Assembly: GCA_963669405.2 (NCBI GenBank)
Contig: CAXXHF010000002.1
Coordinates: 434,001-498,000, forward strand
DNA length: 64,000 bases
Direction: 5' to 3'
DNA from: Aureisphaera sp963669405
GTDB lineage: Bacteria > Bacteroidota > Bacteroidia > Flavobacteriales > Flavobacteriaceae
Of the stretch, positions 36,028-44,891 are shown piece after piece. The position numbers and the translations under genes are program-made. How positions within the stretch are numbered: position 1 is the stretch's first letter; each line of letters opens with the position of its first letter. A model generated the notes under the pieces. That model searched no databases. It worked only from the letters and a program-made list of their open reading frames with translations, and had not been told where the DNA came from.

Positions 36028-36666
36028 TTATAAAACCCTAGCCTTTTTATTGGGTAATATCAATGAGGTGTCATACCCAGAGAATTTTTTTAAGTAATAT
36101 CGTATCGATGTGCCAAACGCATCTTGAAAATCAACAACTCCGCCACTTCTAAGAAACTTTTTCACATTCCCTGCTCCTGCTAAATGGGCTGCAGCAAGAA
36201 TACCAGATTCGGTTACTTTTACCCCACTTATGTACCTTCCTACATATCTTTTAATATCCCTACGCAGTATCCACTTGTTTCTCGAGGCATTAGCCGTAAA
36301 GGCTTCTTCTTGTAATCGGGAATTGGTTATAAAATCCTGAGTATTATAAATCCCAATCATTTTTAGGGTAGACTTACCAAATTGGTATTTACCCATATAA
36401 CCATATTCATTGATTACGCCATAGCGTCCTTGCGATTCTTTAAAACCTACGGCTTCTTTAAAACCGACATAGGTTTTACCCAAATAAAGTTGAAAGTAAT
36501 CAACCGACTCTTCAATGACCTCATCTTCATTAGGTACATTGTAGCATACCGCTTCCTCTGTAAAGATATAGTGTGATAGATCCACACCATTCTTGGAAGA
36601 AAACCCTGTTGATATCATAGTAACAACAAGAGTAAAAAAACCGATTTGTATAAAACTACGTTTCAT
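36028..36666 (-). CDS. exported lytic-transglycosylase-like peptidoglycan hydrolase
   Basis: A 212-residue protein with an N-terminal signal/TM segment (about 1-23). The core (about 70-190) looks like a soluble lytic transglycosylase/lysozyme fold: a GFKESQGRYG stretch with the likely catalytic Glu near residue 80, then GYMGKYQFGKSTL and AAAHLAGAGNVKKFL. It would cleave peptidoglycan in the periplasm. It has its own promoter-like box and is convergent with the RsmI-like gene. Subfamily assignment is moderate. Confidence 0.75.
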   Translation of the reverse strand: MKRSFIQIGFFTLVVTMISTGFSSKNGVDLSHYIFTEEAVCYNVPNEDEVIEESVDYFQLYLGKTYVGFKEAVGFKESQGRYGVINEYGYMGKYQFGKSTLKMIGIYNTQDFITNSRLQEEAFTANASRNKWILRRDIKRYVGRYISGVKVTESGILAAAHLAGAGNVKKFLRSGGVVDFQDAFGTSIRYYLKKFSGYDTSLILPNKKARVL

Positions 36667-36924
36667 TTGTACAAAATTTCAAGTAGATTTTTCCTACTTT
36701 AATTTCAGCGTGCAAAATTACATCTTATTTTACGAATTTTCAGTCTTATGTGTTAATCTTTGTTAAAACATCAATAAAACACGTCAAACTGATTGTTTCG
36801 TTAACAAATCTGTAACAAATGTAGTTCTATAGGCATATATAAATTGAAATATGTTAAAAAAGTAGTTAACTAACTTATTAACAGGTCTTTTTATTGCACA
36901 AACAACAAAAAGAATGGTAATTTC
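36667..36924. other. 258-base AT-rich spacer upstream of the transglycosylase-like gene
   Basis: No coding region or RNA was recognised. It holds a minus-strand TAATTTTG box at 36720-36713 that could drive the hydrolase gene with a leader of about 43 bases. The remainder is AT-rich without clear repeats. Confidence 0.5.
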
Positions 36925-37971
36925 TTACCGATTTACACCTTGATTATTAATCCACCGTACATATTCTTGACGGTTTCGATTATGCTGCGCCAACGTCTTT
37001 GCAAACTTATGGTACCCAAAATCTTTCACATTGGCTACCATAAACAAATAATCGTGCTTTTCGTGGTTGAGCACCGCATCTATAGAAGAAATATCTGGCA
37101 TCGTGATAGGTCCAGGAGGAACACCAGCATGCTTATAGGTATTATATGGAGAAGGATTTTCTAAATCCTTGTATAGTACCCTCTTAATTATTTGATCAAA
37201 ATCACCATCGGTTAGTTTCTTGGCATAAATAACCGTGGGGTCAGCTTGTAAAGGCATTCCCTTTTTTATTCGGTTTACATACAACCCAGCTACTCGAGTA
37301 CGCTCATCTACTTTACTCGTCTCCTTCTGGACAATCGCTGCTAAAGACATGACCTCATCCCTTGATAAGTCTAAAGCAGTTGCTTTTGCATTTCGGGAAG
37401 CATTCCAAAAGCGATTGTATTCCTCTAGCATTTTCTCGGCAAATCCTTCTGCCGAGGTATTCCAATAAAGTTCATAGGTATTGGGAATGTACATCCCTAA
37501 AGCCGCTTCTTTGGTAAAGCCAGATTTATTTAAAAAGGCCTCATCCTTCATGGCATTTAAAAGAGACAAGCTATCTGCTTCCAACTGAACAGAAAGTTGT
37601 CCCGCCAGATTTTCGATGCGTTCTTGATTATTAAACTTAATCTTGATGGGCGTATTGGCGCTTCTAATGGTATTTACAATATCATTATTATTCATTCCTT
37701 TGGTAATGACATAATGCCCGGGTTTTATATTGGCGGGATACTTTTTTCGATTGGCAACCGCCTCAAAGGAGATATCATCTTTTAAAAGTGGACGGAGTTC
37801 CTCCAATACATCATGAAAGCTAGCTCCAGTAGGTATATAAATGTGTGCTTCTTCATTATTGAAAGCGGTATTGGATTCGAATACGCTGTTGTAAACAAAA
37901 TAAGCAAAACCAGCCATGAATATAAGGCCGAGTAAAACCACAGCCAAAAGCACCTTTTTAATGTTCTTCAT
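36925..37971 (-). CDS. mltG: endolytic murein transglycosylase MltG
   Basis: MltG cleaves nascent glycan strands and may set their length. The 348-residue protein has an N-terminal TM helix (about 7-28), a LysM-like subdomain (about 40-110) and the YceG catalytic domain. Landmarks are AAIVQKETSKVDER with the catalytic Glu (near 217), PLQADPTVIYA, PSPYNTYKHAGVPPGPI and NVKDFGYHKFAKTLAQH. It overlaps the acetyltransferase gene by 14 bases and is in an operon with it and dapF, linking peptidoglycan precursor synthesis and glycan processing. Confidence 0.95.
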   Translation of the reverse strand: MKNIKKVLLAVVLLGLIFMAGFAYFVYNSVFESNTAFNNEEAHIYIPTGASFHDVLEELRPLLKDDISFEAVANRKKYPANIKPGHYVITKGMNNNDIVNTIRSANTPIKIKFNNQERIENLAGQLSVQLEADSLSLLNAMKDEAFLNKSGFTKEAALGMYIPNTYELYWNTSAEGFAEKMLEEYNRFWNASRNAKATALDLSRDEVMSLAAIVQKETSKVDERTRVAGLYVNRIKKGMPLQADPTVIYAKKLTDGDFDQIIKRVLYKDLENPSPYNTYKHAGVPPGPITMPDISSIDAVLNHEKHDYLFMVANVKDFGYHKFAKTLAQHNRNRQEYVRWINNQGVNR

Positions 37972-38491
37972 AAATTTTCTGATAAAATAATTCGTTCTTG
38001 TACGTTCCTCCCGAAAGAACCCAGTCTATTTTTTCTCCTGATTTCTGAAACCCCCATTTTTCAAAAAGGTGAATGCTCGGTGTATTATCCTGGGAAATAT
38101 TAGCGTATAATTGATGTATCTGTAAATGTGTTCGGGCGTAATTACAAAGTAGTGAAAGAGATTCGGAAGCATATCCTTTTTGCCTATCAGCTTCAGAAAA
38201 AATAATGATACCTACTCCTACTCTACTATGTTTAGGGTCAAAATCGAACAGGTCTATAAAACCAATGCCATCTTTGGTATCTGTAGGGCAAATAACAAGT
38301 CGCAATTGTTTTACTTCGTAGATATCGCGGTGCGCATTTTCCAAATATTGTTTTAAAACATATTTAGAATAGGGCGTTTGTGTATTGCTTACTTCCCACA
38401 CAGATTCATCATTCTCCAATTGGTATAACAATTCAAGATCTCTAGGCTCCAATGCTCTTAGATAGCAATTTTTTCCTTCTAATGTTTTCAT
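37958..38491 (-). CDS. GNAT family N-acetyltransferase (RimJ/RimL-like)
   Basis: A 177-residue protein of the ribosomal-protein/SpeG-like acetyltransferase group (LRALEPRDLELLYQLEND; acetyl-CoA loop DRQKGYASESL; HLFEKWGFQKSGE). The ATG at 38491 overlaps the dapF stop as ATGA and is preferred over a TTG two codons upstream. The substrate is unknown. It lies between dapF and mltG in one operon, so a cell-wall substrate is possible but not shown. Confidence 0.88.
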   Translation of the reverse strand: MKTLEGKNCYLRALEPRDLELLYQLENDESVWEVSNTQTPYSKYVLKQYLENAHRDIYEVKQLRLVICPTDTKDGIGFIDLFDFDPKHSRVGVGIIIFSEADRQKGYASESLSLLCNYARTHLQIHQLYANISQDNTPSIHLFEKWGFQKSGEKIDWVLSGGTYKNELFYQKIYEEH

Positions 38492-39258
38492 TTCCAAACT
38501 CCTGTAAATACCTGTTTTGCAGCACCTTTAAGCCACACATCTTCATAAACACCATTCTGTTTGCTAAAGGAAACCTCCAACTCGCCTCCCGGTGTTTTTA
38601 TCTGTACTTGTTTAGAAGCCTTTCCCAATTCATGCATCGCAATGGCAACGGCAGTTACTCCTGTACCGCAGGAAAGGGTTTCGTCTTCCACGCCACGCTC
38701 ATAGGTTCTTACCGAAAAAGCGTTGTTCCCCATAGGCTCCACAAAATTAACGTTGGCACCTTCAATTCCGTATATCTCGTTCCGAATTCGTTTTCCTTCA
38801 GTATATACATCGTAGTCTTTAACATGATCTACCAAGGTTACATCATGAGGAGATCCGGTATTCAGAAAAATACGATCCTCATTCATTAGTACTTCAGGCA
38901 CATCCATCATTTTAAGGGATACGGTTTCTCCTTCTATAAATGCTTCATGAAGTCCATCAATGGCATTAAAAGTTGCCTTTTCTTTAATCATTCCCAAGAA
39001 ATGGGCAAACTGAACAATGCAACGCCCTCCATTTCCACACATGGAACTTTCGTTTCCATCTGCATTGAAATAGACCATTTTGAAATCTGAGGAAGGATCG
39101 TGTTCCAAAAGAATCAAACCATCTGCTCCTACTCCAAACCTTCGGTCACACATTTGCTGCACCAAAGCCGTATTATTCGCATCAAAATGTAAGTTACGAT
39201 TATCTATGAGGACAAAATCATTGCCTGTCCCTTGGTATTTGTAAAAGGTCATCGACAT
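38488..39258 (-). CDS. dapF: diaminopimelate epimerase DapF
   Basis: DapF converts LL- to meso-diaminopimelate, the lysine precursor and peptidoglycan cross-linker. The 256-residue protein has both catalytic cysteines: MCGNGGRC (about 72-79) and LSCGTGVTAVA (near 200). It starts with the family FYKYQGTGNDFVLIDNR. It is first in the dapF-GNAT-mltG operon. A TAACTTTG box ends eight bases before the ATG, so the leader is only a few bases. Confidence 0.96.
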   Translation of the reverse strand: MSMTFYKYQGTGNDFVLIDNRNLHFDANNTALVQQMCDRRFGVGADGLILLEHDPSSDFKMVYFNADGNESSMCGNGGRCIVQFAHFLGMIKEKATFNAIDGLHEAFIEGETVSLKMMDVPEVLMNEDRIFLNTGSPHDVTLVDHVKDYDVYTEGKRIRNEIYGIEGANVNFVEPMGNNAFSVRTYERGVEDETLSCGTGVTAVAIAMHELGKASKQVQIKTPGGELEVSFSKQNGVYEDVWLKGAAKQVFTGVWK

Positions 39259-39266
39259 ATTGGGAA

Positions 39267-39274
39267 CAAAGTTA
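39267..39274 (-). promoter_or_regulatory. -7 box TAACTTTG of the dapF-GNAT-mltG operon
   Basis: A minus-strand TANNTTTG match eight bases before the dapF ATG at 39258. No -33 element is clear. Confidence 0.4.
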
Positions 39275-39395
39275 AAAAAACAAGGGACTTTACACGGTTT
39301 TTTAGAGGTGTTAAATACACGTTAATTATGAAACCCTTAAACAATAGAACCGTCTTTACATTGTTAATTTGAGTATAATCTAATTGAATCTATCT

Positions 39396-40793
39396 ATGAC
39401 ACAAACAGTCCGCTTATTTGCAGTAGCGTTATTGGCAGGATCCTTAACGCTAGGAGGTTACAAACTTTTTGTTGAAGATACTTCGCAAACCGCTGTAACC
39501 ACACAACAAGAAAATCCAGCCATTATTCCAACGACCTTTAATGATTTTACGGGGACCAATGAACCTATCGATTTCACAGCTGCTGCTGAGAAAACGGTTC
39601 ATGCCGTAGTTCACGTAAAAAACACGACAGACCAGAGTGGACCAACGAGCATGCGCGACTTTTTCTTTGGCGGTAGTAGTTCACGTCCATTAATTGGTAC
39701 AGGAAGCGGTGTGATTATTTCGCCTGACGGATATATTATTACCAACAACCATGTAATTGACGGGGCCACAGAGTTGGAGGTAACGCTTAATAACAACAAG
39801 AGTTATATAGCAGAGCTAATAGGTACCGATCCTAAAACAGATATTGCTTTAATAAAAATAGAACCAGACACAAAACTCCCCTTTGTTCCTTTTGCAGACT
39901 CCAACAGTGTAAAGATTGGAGAATGGGTATTGGCTGTGGGTAATCCTTTTAATCTTACCTCAACCGTAACCGCTGGAATTGTAAGTGCCAAGGCTAGAGA
40001 CCTTAATGAGTACGATAGCCAATCACAATCATTTATTCAGACAGATGCTGCCGTAAACCGTGGAAACAGTGGAGGTGCATTGGTAAATACCCAAGGACAA
40101 CTTATTGGTATTAATACCGCAATCACTTCAGAAACTGGATCCTACGTAGGTTATTCCTTCGCAGTTCCATCTAACACCGCCCGTAAAATTGTAGAGGATA
40201 TTATGGAATATGGCAATGTACAGCGTGGTATATTGGGAATTCAAGGAGGAGGTCTTAATTCAGACAGAGCAAAGTACTACGGTATTTCTGAAACCGAAGG
40301 TGTATATGTAGCAGCTATTGAAGAAGGAAGTGGTGCCGATAAAGGGGGTATTAGAGAAGGCGATGTTATTAAAAACATTGATGGGTTTAAAATTGCTAAG
40401 TTCTCAGACCTTACAGGTTATCTAGGGTCTAAACGTCCAAACGATGTGGTAGATGTAACCGTATTACGTGATGGAAGAAAAAGAACCATCCCCGTTACAC
40501 TTATAAAACTTGAAGTATATGAAATTCAGGAATTGGGTATTGAAATAAAAAATGCCAATGAAAAAGAATTGAAACGCCGCGATATTAACGAAGGTGTAAA
40601 AATCAATCGAATTATTAGTGAAGATATGTCTCGATACGATCTGGAGGGTGCTGTCATCACAAAAATAAATGATATTAAGGTTACCAACATTGATGAGGTT
40701 AGAAAAGTGATCCGTAATCGCGATTACGATGACCCTATAAAAATGACTTTTGTTGACAGAGAAGGTAATCTAAACTCGTTCATCTTCAGATAA
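39396..40793 (+). CDS. periplasmic HtrA/DegQ-type serine protease
   Basis: A 465-residue protease/chaperone of the DegP/HtrA family for envelope quality control. An N-terminal signal/anchor segment (about 5-22) is followed by the trypsin-like domain with catalytic His (NNHVIDGA), Asp (TDIALIKI) and Ser (GNSGGALVN). Two PDZ domains fill the C-terminal part (about 280-370 and 380-465; GVYVAAIEEGSGADKGGI and EGAVITKINDIKV). The ATG at 39396 is preferred over a TTG four codons upstream. A strong terminator follows. Confidence 0.93.
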   Translation: MTQTVRLFAVALLAGSLTLGGYKLFVEDTSQTAVTTQQENPAIIPTTFNDFTGTNEPIDFTAAAEKTVHAVVHVKNTTDQSGPTSMRDFFFGGSSSRPLIGTGSGVIISPDGYIITNNHVIDGATELEVTLNNNKSYIAELIGTDPKTDIALIKIEPDTKLPFVPFADSNSVKIGEWVLAVGNPFNLTSTVTAGIVSAKARDLNEYDSQSQSFIQTDAAVNRGNSGGALVNTQGQLIGINTAITSETGSYVGYSFAVPSNTARKIVEDIMEYGNVQRGILGIQGGGLNSDRAKYYGISETEGVYVAAIEEGSGADKGGIREGDVIKNIDGFKIAKFSDLTGYLGSKRPNDVVDVTVLRDGRKRTIPVTLIKLEVYEIQELGIEIKNANEKELKRRDINEGVKINRIISEDMSRYDLEGAVITKINDIKVTNIDEVRKVIRNRDYDDPIKMTFVDREGNLNSFIFR

Positions 40794-40813
40794 ACAAGTA
40801 GTTTTTCTTGAAG

Positions 40814-40857
40814 AAGTAGCCCGTTGCGAAACATTTTGTAACGGGCTACTATTTTTT
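40814..40857 (+). terminator. Rho-independent terminator of the HtrA protease gene
   Basis: A long hairpin pairing AGTAGCCCGTT with AACGGGCTACT, followed by a T-run. Confidence 0.9.
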
Positions 40858-40867
40858 CCCAATATCC

Positions 40868-40898
40868 TTTACGAAAACGTTTTAGTTTTCTACTTTTG
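40868..40898 (+). promoter_or_regulatory. promoter of the glyceraldehyde-3-phosphate dehydrogenase gene (TTTA-N19-TACTTTTG)
   Basis: A -7 TACTTTTG at 40891-40898 and a near-consensus -33 TTTA at 40868-40871, 19 bases apart. The predicted leader is about 50 bases. Confidence 0.5.
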
Positions 40899-40952
40899 CA
40901 AAAAATTAAAACCCGAATTCTGATCCATCAGAAAACCTTAAAAAACATAACT

Positions 40953-42401
40953 ATGAGTTTTGATGAAGTGTATGAAAAAGAACTTTCTTTTCAGACTGAC
41001 CGCCGAAAAGCCACTGTCGAGTTTATTAAGATCGTAAGTGACCTTTGGTACGACAAATCCATCGAGTTGGTGCTTTTCCGCAATCAATTGATCGATCGAA
41101 ATGTGAGCGAAATCCTGAACCTTCACGAATACGCAGGTGAATTTGTTCAGAAACCTATTTCCATCTTCGACAGTGTAGAGATTGCACAGGCCATCAAAAC
41201 ATTGGACTTCCCTCCTGCCAAACTGGACATCGGGAAACTAACCTATGAATATCACCTAGAAGACAATCAATACCCAGATGCGGTTTCTTTTGTGAGCGAT
41301 AAATTGAAAGACGCCAACAACCAAAAAGAGATTCAACCCAAAGATGTGGTACTCTATGGTTTTGGTCGTATTGGCCGTTTGTTGGCACGTGAGCTCATGT
41401 CACGTACTGGTAAAGGAAACCAAATGCGCTTAAGAGCCATTGTAACCCGAGGAGCAGTGGACCAAACAGTATTGGAAAAACGTGCTTCTTTATTGCAATA
41501 TGATTCTGTTCACGGAGATTTCCCAGGAACTGTGGGTATTGATGTAGAAAACAAAGCCTTGATCATTAACGGTACTACCGTTCATATCATTTCTGCCAAT
41601 CAGCCAGAAGATATAGACTATACCGAATACGGCATTGAAGATGCGTTGGTTATTGACAATACAGGTGCTTTTAGAGATAACGAAGCATTGGCACGTCACT
41701 TGGTTCCTAACGGAGCGAGTAAAGTATTGTTAACGGCTCCCGGAAAAGGAGTACCAAATATTGTTCATGGTGTAAATCATTTGGAGAACAATCCTAACGA
41801 ACTGAACATCTTCTCTGCTGCTTCTTGTACTACCAACGCCATTACACCCGTATTGAAAGCGGTAGAAGATAGTCTAGGCGTAGTACATGGGCATTTGGAA
41901 ACTATCCATGCTTATACCAATGACCAAAACTTGGTAGATAATATGCACAAGAAATACCGTCGTGGTCGTGCTGCTGCCTTAAACATGGTGATTACAGAAA
42001 CTGGAGCAGGGAAAGCAGTAAGCAAAGCTTTACCTTCTTTTGAAGGAAAACTAACGTCTAACGCTATTCGCGTTCCCGTACCCAATGGTTCTTTAGCAAT
42101 TCTGAAATTGGAATTTGAACAGCCTACTTCTAAAGATGGATTGAATGCCATCATGAAAAAATATGCTTTGGAAGGGGATTTGGTAGAGCAAATTAAGTAC
42201 AGCCTAAACAACGAATTGGTATCCAGTGATATCGTAGGATCTTCGGCTCCTTCTATTTTTGATAGTAATGCGACGATAGTAACTGCCGATGGAAAGAACG
42301 CTGTATTATACGTTTGGTATGATAACGAATATGGATACAGCCATCAGGTAATCCGCTTGGCGAAGTATATTAGCAACGTAAGAAGGTATACCTATTATTA
42401 A
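40953..42401 (+). CDS. gap: glyceraldehyde-3-phosphate dehydrogenase, long form with N-terminal extension
   Basis: A 482-residue enzyme, about 150 longer than standard GAPDH. The NAD-binding start LYGFGRIGRLLAREL appears only near residue 133. The catalytic Cys is in ASCTTNAITPVLK (about 290), and the C-terminal WYDNEYGYSHQVIRL is intact. The first ~130 residues are a mostly helical extension (KELSFQTDRRKATVEFIKIV; DKSIELVLFRNQ) seen in a long-GAPDH group of Bacteroidota and Gammaproteobacteria. The ATG at 40953 begins the conserved extension; frame upstream of it is not conserved-looking. It oxidises glyceraldehyde 3-phosphate in glycolysis or the reverse in gluconeogenesis. It has its own promoter and terminator. 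Confidence 0.92.
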   Translation: MSFDEVYEKELSFQTDRRKATVEFIKIVSDLWYDKSIELVLFRNQLIDRNVSEILNLHEYAGEFVQKPISIFDSVEIAQAIKTLDFPPAKLDIGKLTYEYHLEDNQYPDAVSFVSDKLKDANNQKEIQPKDVVLYGFGRIGRLLARELMSRTGKGNQMRLRAIVTRGAVDQTVLEKRASLLQYDSVHGDFPGTVGIDVENKALIINGTTVHIISANQPEDIDYTEYGIEDALVIDNTGAFRDNEALARHLVPNGASKVLLTAPGKGVPNIVHGVNHLENNPNELNIFSAASCTTNAITPVLKAVEDSLGVVHGHLETIHAYTNDQNLVDNMHKKYRRGRAAALNMVITETGAGKAVSKALPSFEGKLTSNAIRVPVPNGSLAILKLEFEQPTSKDGLNAIMKKYALEGDLVEQIKYSLNNELVSSDIVGSSAPSIFDSNATIVTADGKNAVLYVWYDNEYGYSHQVIRLAKYISNVRRYTYY

Positions 42402-42424
42402 TAGCACTTCTTTTTAGATATATA

Positions 42425-42452
42425 AAACCCCATCCTCCTGGATGGGGTTTTT
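42425..42452 (+). terminator. Rho-independent terminator of gap
   Basis: An AAAACCCCATCC/GGATGGGGTTTTT hairpin with a short T-run. Confidence 0.88.
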
Positions 42453-42471
42453 GCTTTTCAGCAAGCACAAA

Positions 42472-43428
42472 CTAAACTACAACTCCTTCTACCTTTATAT
42501 ATCCATGGGCTCCATTCCTCAGACGGCTTTTGGAATACCAACGCATAGCCAATAATGCCAAAATCAAGATTGGAATGATCAAAACGCTTCCTTCCGGACC
42601 AAAATCACCTCCTGTTAACCAACTGTCTGTAGATATAATCTCAAGCTCTATGAGAGTTGCTTTTTGATGACCGCTAGCAGCAAAACCAAATATCGGGCCT
42701 TGAAAAAAGTTCCAACCAATGTGCATACCAATGGATAGCCACAACATTTTAGTGCTTAACCAACCATAAATTCGAAGAAACCCGAATAATACTATGATAA
42801 GGGTAGACATTATACCTGCATTGGGATTGGCTGCATGAATCAATCCGTACAAAATACATGAGACTGCTATGGCTACTTTATAGCCAATACCTTCCATCAT
42901 GTTTTGCAAAAGATATCCGCGAAAGAACAATTCTTCCCAATAACCTACCATCACATGCTCCAGTAAAAGCAAGGATATGGAACCGATAGAAACCACCGTC
43001 ATAAACTGGGCAAATCCGCCCGATGAATCTACCATAACGTCTTGCGAATGAATAGCCAATCCCTGATATTCTATAAGACCAAAAACCATAAGCAAAAGAA
43101 AAAATAATCCGGCCATTAATCCACTAAGGATAAACCCAAAAAAGATGTCTCTCACTGAAGTTGAATTGCGTTTCAACCCTAAAGAAACCACTGACTTTTT
43201 ATCCCACTTTTTTCGTGCAACATATACTGCAATAGTGGCACTAACAGTGAGTATAGCAACAATGAAGAGACTATAGTGCTGAAGAAATTCCCTTTTGGTG
43301 ATGTCCCCGAATAAAGGTTTTATGACAAAAGTGAATGAGGCTAAAATCCAAAATACGACCAAAAAGAAGAAAATGCGCCATCCGGCACGAAATTGTTGGT
43401 CGTTTGGATTGATAAAAATACTTTTCAT
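42472..43428 (-). CDS. CPBP family intramembrane glutamic endopeptidase
   Basis: A 318-residue membrane protein with about eight TM helices and the CPBP (CaaX protease and bacteriocin-processing) motifs: YWEELFFRGYLLQ with the catalytic Glu pair (about 163-175), then GLIHAANPNAG and GMHIGWNFFQG with conserved His residues. Members process or degrade membrane-associated substrates or confer bacteriocin self-immunity; the substrate here is unknown. It is convergent with gap and stands alone. Confidence 0.9.
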   Translation of the reverse strand: MKSIFINPNDQQFRAGWRIFFFLVVFWILASFTFVIKPLFGDITKREFLQHYSLFIVAILTVSATIAVYVARKKWDKKSVVSLGLKRNSTSVRDIFFGFILSGLMAGLFFLLLMVFGLIEYQGLAIHSQDVMVDSSGGFAQFMTVVSIGSISLLLLEHVMVGYWEELFFRGYLLQNMMEGIGYKVAIAVSCILYGLIHAANPNAGIMSTLIIVLFGFLRIYGWLSTKMLWLSIGMHIGWNFFQGPIFGFAASGHQKATLIELEIISTDSWLTGGDFGPEGSVLIIPILILALLAMRWYSKSRLRNGAHGYIKVEGVVV

Positions 43429-43604
43429 GATTTGTTTGATTGATTTCCCAATCAGACGAACAAAATGAAGACAGGGTTACAACCCTAATTTTAAAATACC
43501 AAAGATCCCAATGGTTCTATTTATGAAATCTAAAAGTATTGGGACGGTTTAACACAAAAAGAATCCCATCCATATTTGAGGTATTTACCTATATCAGTTA
43601 GTCA

Positions 43605-44171
43605 TTAGCCCACTTCACGTTCTAATGCCAAATAATGCGTAGTGCCCTTATTGTATAAAGGAAATATTTTTACCTCACATTCATACGCTTCCTTATCTTT
43701 CCTATAGTTGGTAATGACCTCCACAAAAGGTTTGTTCTTTTTTAATTGGGATTTGATATTTTCCCGAGTTTTTTCTGAAGTCTTTTCCCCCTGTAAGAAT
43801 TTCGGGGATTTATCGATAGCGAAATTTTTTGGATACCCGGTCATTTGGGTAAACCCTTCATTTACCCACACTATTTTTTGCTGGTCATCGGTAATGACAA
43901 TAGCTTCAAACTCATGTTGGGTAAGGATCTCTTTGAGATCATTCTTCCAATGATATCGTTTCGCCAAAGTTTCTATGGTCCTGATATCGGTTTCCTTTTT
44001 TGCCTGATGCATTCTTCTAAAATGGTTTTCACTAAAAAGATCCCAACTTAACAGTGGCATGGCCTTGGCCTTGGAGGGTTTGAGTTTATCTTTCAGTGCT
44101 TCACGTTCCTCAGGAGATAGGGAAGACAGATAAAGATCCAAACACGACATTTCTGATAGGTTGTATTTCAT
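43605..44171 (-). CDS. LOV-like PAS domain protein lacking the photoactive cysteine
   Basis: A 188-residue soluble protein. The N-terminal ~80 residues are helical (SLSPEEREALKDKLKPSK; DLFSENHFRRMHQ). Residues about 85-186 form a single PAS domain most like LOV domains: IVITDDQQKIVWVNEGFTQMTGY and then SPKFLQGEKTSEKTRENI. In true LOV photoreceptors the segment is NCRFLQG, with Cys forming the flavin adduct; here Pro123 takes that place. It has no output domain, so it may act by protein contact. It stands alone at the edge of an accessory stretch. Confidence 0.82.
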   Translation of the reverse strand: MKYNLSEMSCLDLYLSSLSPEEREALKDKLKPSKAKAMPLLSWDLFSENHFRRMHQAKKETDIRTIETLAKRYHWKNDLKEILTQHEFEAIVITDDQQKIVWVNEGFTQMTGYPKNFAIDKSPKFLQGEKTSEKTRENIKSQLKKNKPFVEVITNYRKDKEAYECEVKIFPLYNKGTTHYLALEREVG

Positions 44172-44309
44172 AGGGTTTTAGTTTATGGGGCAAAAAGCTC
44201 CCGCAAAGAAGGAACGGTGATTTATAAAGGTTTGTTTAACTTTCTCGTGTATGGTTCGTTGCTATAAGGACTAAGACATTGGAGATTCTGCAAAATTCCT
44301 AAACGATAT

Positions 44310-44891
44310 TTAAACACTATTGACCATAGACGCTGTTATAAGTTGTTCTTTTGTTACTGTGATCAAACAAGGCCATTTTTCAATCCATTTCTTCGAATTT
44401 AGACGGTTTAAATAAACGTCATATTCATTATTAATACAAAAAAGAGTTGGTTTGACCCTGAAATTTAATAAATCAATTAAACCATAAGGAGCGATGATAT
44501 TCCAATTAAACCCAATCGCAACTGCACTACATGTTTCTGGAAATGCACTAAGAGCATCAAAAATACTCAAATACTGACTATGTCCATTTCTCAGATGCAT
44601 TCTTGCTTGGTTTTTGACTGACCATTTTATGCTTGGATTATAATTCTCTAATATTTTTTGAATTTTATTTTCATAGTCCTTTGACAATATGATTGGGTTA
44701 TAAAAAATGATATCACAATCTTCTAAACAATAATTTTCATCGAAACCATGTAAATAGTTCCAAACTAAATTTCTAAGAATACCGCCAGTAAGAAACAAGT
44801 TTTCAAATTCAACTACACTTATTGAATCTAAAATTTGATTTATTAAAATACTGTTCTTTAACTTATCTAACATATGACAACTTATATCCAT
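44310..44891 (-). CDS. nucleotidyltransferase-fold protein (DUF925 / NTP_transf_6 type)
   Basis: A 193-residue protein with the signs of a DNA polymerase beta-type nucleotidyltransferase. GG at 37-38 is followed by R41, then RNLVWNYLHGF, and an acidic D59-x-D61 pair (EDCDIIFYN) that could bind metal. Downstream NQARMH (95-100), FDALSAFPETCSAVAI, IIAPYGLIDL and the KKWIEKWP ending match the DUF925 family, whose substrate is unknown. It is the second gene of a two-gene unit, overlapping the SLATT-like gene by 10 bases. It is visibly rich in Asn, Ile and Lys codons, more AT-rich than its neighbours. A role in making or transferring a nucleotide signal is inference. Confidence 0.82.
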   Translation of the reverse strand: MDISCHMLDKLKNSILINQILDSISVVEFENLFLTGGILRNLVWNYLHGFDENYCLEDCDIIFYNPIILSKDYENKIQKILENYNPSIKWSVKNQARMHLRNGHSQYLSIFDALSAFPETCSAVAIGFNWNIIAPYGLIDLLNFRVKPTLFCINNEYDVYLNRLNSKKWIEKWPCLITVTKEQLITASMVNSV

